DNA of 15,153 nucleotides from Ectocarpus siliculosus (GCA_000310025.1 FN648857.1:1-15153), one strand, 5' to 3'; positions 1-7,639 are shown, counted from the stretch's first letter. The notes: generated by a model from the letters alone, not told the origin. A program made the numbers and translations.

Positions 1-17
1 GGTACCATCCAAAGGAT

Positions 18-20
<3 letters not shown>

Positions 21-55
<35 letters not shown>

Positions 56-59
56 GCAA
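21..59 (+). repeat. (CAG)n microsatellite with CAA interruptions, left copy
   Basis: Thirteen triplets: five CAG, one CAA (36-38), six CAG, one CAA (57-59). In the frame TAC CAT CCA AAG GAT CTG CAG it would encode 13 glutamines followed by AEV and a TGA stop at 69-71. The other frames read as alanine or serine runs. The right copy has lost the internal CAA. Confidence 0.9.
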
Positions 60-71
60 GCGGAAGTGTGA

Positions 72-1835
72 ACAAGTGAATGGAGGAGGCACAGGATTCA
101 CAGCAGCGGCTCTCCTGCTACATACATACATTAGTTCCGTAGCGCTGTGGTGCAAATATCCCCCAAGAAGCAGCGCTGCTGGTTCGTAATAGGGAAAGCT
201 CAAGGGGTGACCATGGTGGAGATGTAGACTGTGGCACAGCGGTAGCAAACGGGGGTTGAGCAATGGCAGCGGCAGCACCGGCAGCAGCAGCTGGAGCGGG
301 ACATGAGCGGGTGTGGCATCTGTGAGTGAGTGAATTTAGCAGGGAAGGCAGACACCAACCAACCAACGACAAGTTCCCTGGGGGCGTTCGACAGATGATG
401 CAGGCAGGAAAGAGAGCAAAACGAGCGGTAGGCATACGGAGAGCCATGCGGAAATCGGCCCTGCCTCGCGTGTGACTCCGCAGCCTGATCGCGAAAATAT
501 CAAGAAGCATGTCGAAAGGTGTAGACAGAAGAGGAGGTGGGATAAAAATATACACACCCTCAAAACATGCTCCCGGTCGTGTGATGGTCGATAAACAGCG
601 ATATGAGCGTAGCGTACATGGTCTCATGGTTCGCGGAGGCGACCAAGTGCTGCGTTGTCAAAGCCAGTTCCACCTGCAGTGGCATAGGCAAAGCATTTTA
701 TTGGGAAAAATTGCACTTGTTGTTGACCCATCACCGAACCAATATTCAGGCCAGCGGATGTAAACGCCATGTTTACTGGGACTGCAGCAGTGTGGAGTGG
801 TGCTCATGTCAAGCAACTCTGCGCATGCTTTTGGCTGATTCCCATGAATCAAACCCACGCCGATATGAATGGCAATGGCCGTGAACATGCCACCGTTGTC
901 AGATCTTGGTATCCTTACCAATGAGGTTTTGTTCGATTATTCTGTTGAACCCTTGGGAGACTTTCGTGCATGACCAGCTGTTGTGATGGTCACCGGAAAT
1001 CAATGTGATGCGATGCTGTCTTTCACGAACACAAATCAAGAACAAATCGACAACACAAGTGCATTGGACTTTCAGAAGAAGACTCCTGCTGTACTGTAGT
1101 CTTCTAGCCCTTATACTCTGCAAAGCAGTACATGGGTTGTCCTCTTTGGGGTATAGTTTCGTGATTGCGTCACAGATGACAATGTCTCCCCCCAGAGAGA
1201 AGAGTAACTCTCACGATGCCCCAACCGTGAGCCAACTCTATGTAACTCAAACCTTAAGGGAAAATAAATATACAAACAGAAAAGCTACCCATTCGAGATA
1301 CACCCACAGTCGAACGGGATGTGGTGGAGTCTTTGCCGCGAGTGGGGGGAAAACCGGCTGGGTACTGGACGCATTTCGAGCCGAGTTATGTCTACAATTT
1401 ACACAAATGATTTATATCAGTGATACAAGCTGGTGCCAAGTACAAAGACATCTGTAAAGGTAGCCTACATCTTGCAATACATCCCCTGTAGTTCTCTACA
1501 CTGGGTCAATGACAAAGGTATCGGGGAGAAACCCTCCGTCATGTCGCGTGTTGTAAAATGTAACCTTCAACCTTCACAGGGAACACGGCGCAGTGTCTTT
1601 GTGACAACTTGCTACTCCGTTAGATACGATAAGATTTTAACCTGCAACTTTGGAAGTGGCGTTGATGGACGGGGACCTGCCTTAGAATTGCCTCGTCGGT
1701 CTAGAGTAACGAAGAACCTTGCTCCTGTAGACAGTGTATGACCCATAAAATATATCGACAGCAAAGGTGATCAGCCCCCGTGGCCAACTCACCTGACTCG
1801 GCCTGGCTCATGGTCGTCCCCGGGGTGCTTCACAG
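72..1835. other. Long stretch with no convincing gene (repeated at 13149-14912)
   Basis: AT-richer than the coding parts of the window. It holds several ORFs of 70-170 codons on both strands, none with a convincing protein pattern. The longest, on the minus strand at 118-627, differs between the two repeat copies mostly at amino-acid-changing positions, as expected for non-coding DNA. A 150-codon plus-strand ORF at 1005-1457 is listed separately. No RNA gene was recognised here. Confidence 0.6.
1005..1457 (+). CDS. Weak ORF, 150 codons, hypothetical (second copy at 14082-14534)
   Basis: Open from ATG 1005 to a stop at 1455-1457. It contains a hydrophobic patch, LLLYCSLLALILC, at about residues 27-39, and the rest is unremarkable and basic. 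Both differences between the repeat copies in this part of the unit (1337 GCC/GCA and 1427 ACA/ACC) fall at third codon positions of this frame and are silent. That is suggestive, but it is only two sites. Base composition is unlike the GC-rich exons elsewhere in the window, and no family is recognised. Most likely a chance ORF. Confidence 0.12.
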   Translation: MMRCCLSRTQIKNKSTTQVHWTFRRRLLLYCSLLALILCKAVHGLSSLGYSFVIASQMTMSPPREKSNSHDAPTVSQLYVTQTLRENKYTNRKATHSRYTHSRTGCGGVFAASGGKTGWVLDAFRAELCLQFTQMIYISDTSWCQVQRHL

Positions 1836-1958
1836 CTCGCGTGGATGAGCAACGCCTGGCTCTCTTGCAGCGCTGCAGCAGCGCGGATGAAGCTGCGGAA
1901 CAATTGATCGTTTCCCGGAGAGGGACGTTGAGTCGAAAATCAGGGAAGATGACGACAG
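1836..1958 (+). CDS. Possible internal exon, hypothetical (copy at 14913-15035)
   Basis: Bounded by an acceptor (CACAG at 1831-1835) and a donor (ACAG followed by GTACAC from 1959). It reads RVDEQRLALLQRCSSADEAA and continues open to the donor, a charged, helix-like segment. It enters and leaves in the same phase, with one base carried over, which fits the candidate exon starting at 2179: joined, the frame stays open. No start codon or upstream exon was identified, and no family is recognised. The two repeat copies are identical here. Confidence 0.25.
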
Positions 1959-2178
1959 GTACACCGCACAACACAAATACGAACGCTGTACACAGCAGTA
2001 GGGTCGCGGTGCTGTCAGCAGTCAGCAATCACAACACACCCACATACGAACGAGCTGGGTGTTTTGAAATCTTCGGAGATTGCGGAGATCAGGCAGGGGC
2101 CCTCAGATGGTGCGGGCAGACGGGGGGGGTACAAGACGGCGGGGGTACAACAGGTCAAAACATCGATAGCTTCCGCAG

Positions 2179-2492
2179 GCCCCCGTCCGGTCAAGCTTGC
2201 CAAGACGCACGGCCTCCACCATCACCACATCGTAGCGCCCGTGCTGGTGGGAGCGATGGAACCAGATCACGGGATACGCCCCGCCAACGACAGCATGCTG
2301 GAAGGGAGAATCGAGAACGGAATGAATGCAGAATGCCGGACCTCATCTGATCGGAGATATGGTCGTGCGGATGGATACATGTCTTCTCAAGTTGCTCGTT
2401 GTGGGCGTCCTTTTCATGCTACCGGCTGCCGAAGCGTAACAGATTCGAAACCCCTTGGAAGCGTTAAGAGAAAGCCGGGACGGATCCTGTAG
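2179..2492 (+). CDS. Possible exon continuing the 1836-1958 candidate
   Basis: Follows a CCGCAG acceptor at 2173-2178. The frame carried over from 1836-1958 stays open to a TAG at 2490-2492. It contains a short His run (HHHH) followed by IVAPVLVGAMEPDHGIRP, which looks more protein-like than its surroundings; the last third is poor. A donor such as ATG/GTCGTG near 2360 could end the exon earlier. The product is unknown. Only the acceptor, phase and residue pattern support it. Confidence 0.22.
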
Positions 2493-2542
2493 AGGACTGA
2501 ACCCGTGTCACTCCCATCTCTTCCCGCCTTTTTTTGCTGGAG

Positions 2543-2731
2543 TCGCAAGTTGAGCGGAGAGAGGGAAAGCTGGTGGTTTTGGAAGAGGGCACAACCGGAT
2601 CGTACCTCGGCTGCTGGCTCTTTTCGGAGAACGGCCGCCGATCGATCCTGCTGTTGAGTGAGAGGACAAGAAGCAAGATCGTGCGCGAGAGAGGAGCGAA
2701 AGCGGAGCACAGAGAGAGGGGCAAGAAGCAG
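2543..2731 (+). CDS. Possible 63-codon exon, hypothetical
   Basis: A strong pyrimidine tract (2509-2536) precedes GGAG, and the open frame then reads SQVERREGKLVVLEEG and onward to KKQ before a GTACGG donor at 2732. Exactly 189 bases, phase 0 at both ends, like the exons of the gene at 3397-7639. The second half is purine-rich and Arg/Lys/Glu-biased, which can keep a frame open by chance. It could be a real exon, part of a 5' leader, or nothing. Confidence 0.22.
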
Positions 2732-3396
2732 GTACGGGAGTGTGTGTTTGTTTGTGTGGACAGAGAAGTGTGCTGTTGTGAGGGGAGGAGGGAAGTGCAC
2801 ACACCCAACAGATAGACTCGATGGAGAGGAGCGCGCCCGGGCGTTTGGAGTTTGCCGGTATACGCAGTGCTTGTCCATCAACATGTACGGCGACGGGCCA
2901 CGCCGTGGATGCGCTCTGCTCACACACAAGGCCGCTGGCGGAAAGAGCATGATCATCCCACAAAGCATGCTTGCTGTTTGATCTGGAGCCAAGTCGACCC
3001 TCGGATTCTCTCTCGTTGTGGCTACGGTACACGCACAGATGAGTATCCCTTGCTCCATGCAGCTGCTGCTCAGGCTGGTCACACTCGAAAGAGAGATAGA
3101 TAGATCGATCGCCGCGTGAGCCGTGAAAACTCTTGGCCTCCAAGGGACAGCTTTATTGCCCGACCCGATTTTCCCTCCTTGGATCGTGTGAGTCAAATTA
3201 TTCAAGACCCAGACACAGGATTTGCGCCACGGCACTCTGTGGTTTTCCCTCTAGCCAAGAGCTTCCAACAAGCAGCATAGCTGCCGATTGTGGGGCAACT
3301 CCGTTGGGGACATGTGGGCAACGAAGAAATGTGCATTGGCCAGTCACTAAAGCCGCGCCTCCTACCGCTTTCATGCCCTACACAGGCGAGAGAATA
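2732..3396. other. Upstream region of the secreted-protein gene, no gene seen
   Basis: Purine-rich then mixed sequence, with GATA-type short repeats near 3093-3110. The minus strand is open for 273 codons (2414-3235), but the translation is a biased Ser/Leu/Pro/Cys mixture explained by the purine-rich plus strand. This stretch probably holds the promoter and 5' leader of the 3397 gene. No clear TATA box could be placed. Confidence 0.4.
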
Positions 3397-5177
3397 ATGA
3401 GGTGGTTTCCGGCGTGGCCGATGCTGCTTCTACTGGTGGCTATCACGCTGCTGCCTTTGGCGGACGCCTTCAAGGGCCAGGGGATGCTGCGGCGAGCCAA
3501 GGCCGTAGTCAAGGGCATCCCCGCCGCGCTGCGGATCATCGTTAACGACATCGATGTCCGGGTGATCCTCGAGGAGAGCACCGCAGAGCCCGCCCCCGAG
3601 GTGTTTTGGACGACAACCCAGCCTGAAAAAGAGCCGGTTTTGGAGGTACTACAAATATGCACACGCACGTCATTATCGATTGGCAAAGGGGGGGAATGGC
3701 GGGTTCGAAAATGGATACGGAGCGAGGAAACTGGTATTTCATGTGGTTGAACGCCTCTGCGTGGGGAGGGGGCGGCATGGATGACAAGTGTTTCTCATCT
3801 TTTCTCCCTGAGGTTTTTACCTGCGTTATATTTTCGGGAGAGTCTCCGGCATGCGGAAAAAAAAGGTGCGTTTTGAGTACCACCACAATACATCAACACC
3901 GCTGTGATTTCAAGCCAAAGGGCCGAACCCCATGGCCGTGCTTCGTATCAAAGCACCAGCGATCCGTTCGACTGCCACATCCAGTCGTTCTTCTCGCGCC
4001 TATTTGTGCACACTTTTCCCGCCCCGCCGCCCCGGCTCCCGGCAGCGTGTCGTCCGCTCCCGAGCGGCGATGGCGGTGGAAGCGCCTCCTCAACCAATCG
4101 TGCCGGAAGCCGTGCACTGGTCTCCGGTGGTCTTCGGCGATTGGCCGGTACGATCGACATCTTGTAATGGTGGTATTGCGCTGGCAGCGTCTTGTGTGGT
4201 TGGAGCGTTTTGCACGTTAAATTTCCTGGAATTTCCTGAGTGTACCGCGTCCCGAGCGGGGATCAAAAGTGTTGCTGCATTTTTTGCCGAAGTGCGGTCG
4301 CCAATGTGTAGCAGATAGATGAGGCAGAGCTGATGCGTGTGTGCATGGCCATGGTTCTCATGTTGATAGTCCCTTTTGGGCTAGAAATGGCGTACGCCGT
4401 TGCTGATTTGTGGCATGCACGTTACGATCGGTTGCATATCGCACCCCTACAGTATACCGAACCACACAGAAGTGGTCTCGTTTTGCTGAACTGCTCCCTT
4501 GTCCGCCTTACTCGAACAAGTGTCCGCAACACTTGGCCGATTTGACCGCGTGGGGTCCAGCTGTTGCAGACGACAGATATAGGTAGGTAGGTGCGTGCTC
4601 GTGGTGAGGGAGAATGAGAGGAGCAGTCATGGAAGCGGAGCACGTGGTCAAATCGGCGAAGCGTTGCGGACAGATTTTTTCGAGTAAGGCGGACGAGGGA
4701 ACAGTTCAGCAACGAGAGCACTGCTGTGTGGTTTCTTAAGCGACGGGTACGAGAGCTGAAATACTTTTTCCCAAACGGAACACTGCTGCTGTTGGCAACA
4801 ATAAGATTTCACAACGAAAAAAAAAACACCTCTGAAGCCCGGGAACGGAGGCCAAATGCGATGGAAGATCGTCGCTACGTCCGTTGTGGACATCGCGGTA
4901 GCCGGCAGGGTCAGGTGGCGAGTGGTGCCGACCCTTCGAAGTTTCAAGCTCGGTACCACACCCCACGCGACCCTGCCGGCTTCCGCGACGTCCACCACGG
5001 ACGTAGCGGCATTCTTTCATCGTGCATTTGGCATCCGTTCTTGGGCTTGGCGGTTTTTTTTTTTAAATGTTTTTTTACCAACGGCAGCGGTGCTCCGTTT
5101 GGAAAATATGCTCTTTTGTCTCTTGCACGTTTGCCACACATGATGAATCGATCCATTGTGGTGCTTTTAGAAACGAT

Positions 5178-5224
<47 letters not shown>

Positions 5225-7639
5225 CGCGTCTGATGAATCATCAGCTATGCCTGACACGGTCAAAACAGTCTTGTCCGTCTTACACCCCCTTCGCTACCCC
5301 CCGCCCACAAACACACTTCCCGTAACGTGCTGCAGGTTGTGGACGAGACCGTTGTTGTGACAGACGGCACGCCCGTTTGTCAGGAGCCTGGAGCGTGCGC
5401 GGTTGCGACCTTGTCGTCTGTGGCACCGCTTGACGTGGCCGCATTCCGCGTGGATCATGTTCCATCGTGCCCTTGGTCTCCGTCCTTGGGCTTGCCGGTA
5501 AGCGTGGGAAATGTTTTTTTTCTATCTTGTGAAACGTGTTTGCTCCAAATATTTTTTTCTGTTGTATATGGTCGCCCCGGTGGTCCGTTATTGTGGTACC
5601 CGAAAACCGTTAGTCGTAATGGTCGTGAGTTTGAATCCCCTTGGGGTGAAAACATGTACAACATTTGCAGGTGAAAGCGTAATACAGGTGGAAAAGCTCT
5701 CGTGAGTACCAAACTTCGACGTTAGTTAGCACCGTTGACGAGGGAAAGGGACGGCTGGACCCTTGTCGCGATAAAAATATATTTCAGCCCGCACCGCAGG
5801 AGAAAGGTGGAGCACGAAAATACATGAAAAGAAGAAAAGAGCCCTTGTGTTTACCCCCTCCTGTGTGGCCCTGGATGGTTGTAGTTGTACGAAAATATGT
5901 GTAGTACGGTGCACACACTGAAAAGAGTAGTACACGCCTCACCACGAAAAATGGGGGACTGTCGCCATAATAAACGGGACGAAAACAACGCACATATGTG
6001 CCAGACACCTTGATTGGTATGAATCGATTCAAATGCGGTGCGTTGCAGACATTTCCCGACGCTGCCGGTGCTCATGCAGGTGGTGCTGCTGCCAAGTGTC
6101 TCACGAATGATCGGCTAGCTATGAGTGACACCGACGAAACAGCTTTGGCTCACATAGTCTACCCCTCTCCCCCCATGACGGTGCACGCACCTACCTACTA
6201 TGCTATGTCTGTCTGCAACAGCAGGACCTGGAACCTTCAAGCGTCGGTACCGCTCGCCACCCGACCTCGCCGGCTACCGTGGCACCCTTCGATGACGGTG
6301 GCGCCTTGTGCGTATGGCCCCCGTTCTTGGGCGTGGCGGTGAGCAAGCGCTTTTGTATATTGTTGTTGTTGTTGTTGTTGTTGTTGTCAAATATGTGTGT
6401 CCTGCCAGCAGCTCATGTGTCGCACACCTATCGATTCGATTCGCTGTGGCGTGTACTTTGCGGAAATCTCCCGCTTACGCTATTGATGCTGCCCATGCTG
6501 CTCATGCTACTGCTGCTGCTGCTAGTGAATGATGAGATATGGTTGACACGAATGGCCTGTGTTTATTGCTCTTACACCCCCATTCGCTATGTTCCCCCGA
6601 TGCCATCACGTGCTACAGGAAATAGAGCAGACGAGTCCCATGCCCTTGTGCGACGAGCCTGGGGCGTGTGCAGTGGCGAGCTTGTCGTTGATGAAGCCTC
6701 TGGACCTCGTCCAGATGGTTCAACGAGCTCTGCTGGCGGAGACTGGCCGGGCGGCCCTCCAGCAGCTCATCAGAGTGTCGCAGACGCAACGCATGTTGCG
6801 CGACTGGGACCTCTCGATGGTCTGTTTCGCCGGTCGCAACAGCACGCAGCACGTGAGAGTCATAACTAGCGTCTTGTCTCCCCCCCCCCCCTCGGCGATT
6901 CCTTTCAGCGGTTCGGGAGAAGTATCGATCGGGGGCGATATCCAGTGTCTTAAACGGCTGGGGTAGGTGGGCGTGGGGGGGGGGGCACTTGGGGACATTC
7001 CTGGGGCATGGGAAACACGGTTGATGTTGCCCATATCCGGGACTCACTGGTGTCGAAAACGTACTCCCCCATCCTCTCGGGGCAAAAACAGAAAAAGACT
7101 GGCCCACTCCTTTGCAGCGTTTTTCCTCAACTAAACCTTCCCCTCCCTGCCCCTCCGACCCCACCCTTTTTTTATACCAGTTCGGGTTCTGGAGCCTCAT
7201 GTTCTTGGTCCCAGAAGGCAGGGTGGCGTTCGTGGAACTACAGCGTGCCTGTTGCCATGCCTGTCAGGTATGCTTCGGTCATGTTCTTTGTGCATGGCAG
7301 TGTTCTTCTTCGGAAGGTCGTTTCTTCGGACGATACGTTTCCCCGTCAGCTCAGAGTTCATCGCGTTTGCCCAACGGTTGGGTGGATGGCGAGAGCCATG
7401 CCATTGGTGTCGACGTTACCCGCGATTTTGGAAAAATCGGTGCTCAGCCATCATTCAGGGAGAAGATTACCTGCCATCACAGGAGTTCCGTTTCAACAGT
7501 ATTTTCTGTTCTGCAGATGAGCGATTGCTTGATTCATTCTCAGCGTCGCTGCCAAAAATGTCCTCATGACCTTCGGTGGGTTGACGTGTGGCACAGCGTG
7601 TTCGTAAACTGGGTACGGACGAACGCTGTTTCGGTATGA
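3397..7639 (+). CDS. Seven-exon gene for a predicted secreted, Cys-containing protein of unknown family
   Basis: Predicted exons are 3397-3645, 4046-4147, 5336-5497, 6225-6338, 6619-6852, 7181-7267 and 7517-7639 (stop TGA 7637-7639), about 356 residues. All are multiples of three and all junctions are phase 0; introns are GT-AG, of 400, 1188, 727, 280, 328 and 249 bases. Residues 1-24 (MRWFPAWPMLLLLVAITLLP then LADA) form a typical signal peptide with an ADA cleavage motif, so the product should enter the secretory pathway. EPGACAVA occurs twice, at about 134-141 and 222-229, each two residues after a Cys. Exon 5 adds a helical segment and a possible N-glycosylation site (NST). Exons 6-7 are Cys-rich (CCHAC, RRCQKC). 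An in-frame ATG lies 24 bases upstream (3373). The last exon could instead splice at TCG/GTATGA (7634). Exon 2 is the least certain. I recognise no family. Confidence 0.6.
4459..4735. repeat. Foldback 1: inverted repeat in intron 2
   Basis: Arms of about 95 bases at 4459-4552 and 4641-4735 are reverse complements at roughly 80-85% by eye, with a loop of about 88 bases. The shared core reads TGCTGAACTG...CCGCCTTACTCGA on one arm and its complement on the other. Transcribed, it would make a long imperfect hairpin. No transposase and no clear target-site duplication were seen. It could be a small foldback or MITE-like element, or a local inverted duplication. Confidence 0.8.
4767..5106. repeat. 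Foldback 2: inverted repeat with a short loop, arms derived from the gene's own exon/intron
   Basis: Arms at about 4767-4931 and 4948-5106 are reverse complements over some 160 bases, roughly 75-80% by eye, with a loop of about 16 bases around CTTCGAAG. The core shared by the arms includes GCTACGTCCG, GCCGGCAGGGTC and CCAAATGC. The right arm in sense, and the left arm in antisense, both resemble exon 4 (6225-6338) and the start of the intron after it. The best stretch matches exon 4 at CTCGCCACC...GCCGGCTACCG. The foldback lies in the same transcript as the gene and could form a long hairpin precursor for small RNAs. Confidence 0.85.
4906..5052 (+). pseudogene. Exon-4-like relic inside intron 2, with degraded donor
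   Basis: After an AG in GCCGGCAG the frame is open for 49 codons and ends ...HPFLGLA, closely parallel to ...PPFLGVA at the end of exon 4 and ...SPSLGLP at the end of exon 3. Where those exons have GTGAGC or GTAAGC, this copy has GTTTTTTTT, a poor donor. It is the right arm of foldback 2. It looks like a copy of exon 4 that has dropped out of use; weak inclusion in some transcripts cannot be excluded, since the frame is still phase 0. Confidence 0.45.
5085..5497 (+). repeat. Duplicated intron-plus-exon unit, copy 1 (exon 3)
   Basis: The 3' part of intron 2 and exon 3 are related to 6388-6720 (end of intron 4 and start of exon 5) and, in part, to 6083-6338 (end of intron 3 and exon 4). Shared landmarks in order are AAATATG, an ATCGAT core, a CTG tract, TGACACG, CTTACACCCCC-TTCGCTA, then the acceptor. 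Exon 3 is mosaic: its 5' half encodes the CQEPGACAVA module like exon 5, and its 3' half encodes WSPSLGLP like exon 4 and the relic. Confidence 0.7.
5180..5221 (+). repeat. (CTG)14 microsatellite in intron 2
   Basis: Fourteen perfect CTG triplets. The corresponding place upstream of exon 5 has a short interrupted CTG tract (about 6506-6524), and upstream of exon 4 GGTGCTGCTGCC (about 6083-6094). The tract is therefore part of the duplicated intron segment and expanded in only one copy. Confidence 0.95.
5572..5650 (+). other. tRNA-like sequence, possible tRNA-derived SINE head or tRNA pseudogene, in intron 3
   Basis: The first seven bases (TCGCCCC, 5572-5578) can pair with GGGGTGA (5643-5649), giving an acceptor-like stem. 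GTTTGAATC at 5629-5637 matches the box B consensus with one change. CCGTT/AATGG near 5607-5622 can form an anticodon-like stem, but the loop would be six bases. The T stem is poorly paired and box A (around TGGTCCGTTATTGTGG) is weak. It is therefore unlikely to be a working tRNA. On the minus strand this stretch reads GDSNSRPL, a peptide typical of translated tRNA-derived repeats. No tail or target-site duplication was identified. Confidence 0.4.
5651..6082. other. Remainder of intron 3, no gene seen
   Basis: Between the tRNA-like sequence and the duplicated intron end. It contains a TATA-rich stretch (GATAAAAATATATTTCAG, 5770-5787) and a few AG/GT pairs that could mimic small exons, but no open frame compatible with the phase-0 model that also has good borders. 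I see no further repeat in it. Confidence 0.4.
6083..6338 (+). repeat. Duplicated intron-plus-exon unit, copy 2 (exon 4)
   Basis: The end of intron 3, from GCTGCTGCCAAGTGTCTCACG through TGAGTGACACCGACGAAACAG, matches the stretch before exon 3 (GCTGCTGCCACGCGTCTGATG ... CCTGACACGGTCAAAACAG). Exon 4 then begins after GCAACAGCAG. Its sequence from CTTCAAGCGTCGGTACC to the donor GTGAGC is also related to both arms of foldback 2. Confidence 0.65.
6360..6386 (+). repeat. (TTG)9 microsatellite in intron 4
   Basis: Nine perfect TTG triplets shortly after the exon 4 donor. The corresponding place after the relic exon (from 5053) is a poly-T/AT stretch, so this tract arose after the duplication. Confidence 0.9.
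6388..6720 (+). repeat. Duplicated intron-plus-exon unit, copy 3 (exon 5 start)
   Basis: The end of intron 4 and the first part of exon 5 parallel 5085-5430. CTTACACCCCCATTCGCTA matches CTTACACCCCCTTCGCTA, and exon 5 CDEPGACAVASLS matches exon 3 CQEPGACAVATLS in both DNA and protein. Downstream of the PLD residues exon 5 continues into a helical extension absent from exon 3. Confidence 0.7.
6880..6985. repeat. Homopolymer pair C12 / G11 in intron 5
   Basis: Twelve C at 6880-6891 and eleven G at 6975-6985 are separated by 83 bases. They could pair as a GC stem in the intron RNA. They could also be independent slippage tracts, and homopolymers of this length are prone to sequencing error. Confidence 0.7.

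Larger units (their letters stand above)
1..2076 (+). repeat. Left copy of a 2,076-bp long direct repeat (period 13,077 bp)
   Basis: Every base pairs with the segment exactly 13,077 bases downstream, with no gap. Reading line by line I find 11 substitutions, at 38, 197, 233, 244, 308, 356, 429, 586, 655, 1337 and 1427. The copy begins at the first base of the window and the match ends only because the window ends. The edges lack TG...CA termini, and no primer-binding site or polypurine tract is evident just inside, so it does not look like an LTR. It is best read as the overlap of a tandem array or a circle. Confidence 0.95.

Noticed and set aside
118-627. 169-codon minus-strand ORF, also at 13195-13704
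   Set aside because: Most differences between the two copies change amino acids, the translation is biased (Ala/Pro/Ser, Leu), and there is no domain-like pattern. Treated as chance.
2430-2460. Box-B-like GTTTCGAATC on the minus strand
   Set aside because: Partial match only. No acceptor-stem pairing or box A at the right spacing could be found, unlike the 5572-5650 case.
2414-3235. 273-codon minus-strand ORF
   Set aside because: Long because the plus strand is purine-rich and so lacks minus-strand stops. The residue mix is Ser/Leu/Pro/Cys-heavy, and a second minus frame is open over the same interval.
5180-5221. Poly-alanine, poly-cysteine or poly-glutamine peptide from the CTG tract
   Set aside because: The tract lies in an intron in the favoured model, and its counterparts in the duplicated introns are short and interrupted in ways that shift frame.
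6279-6869. 196-codon plus-strand ORF running through 6339-6618
   Set aside because: It reads through a good donor, a (TTG)9 tract and a good acceptor, and it leaves the frame of the EPGACAVA module. The spliced phase-0 model explains the region better.
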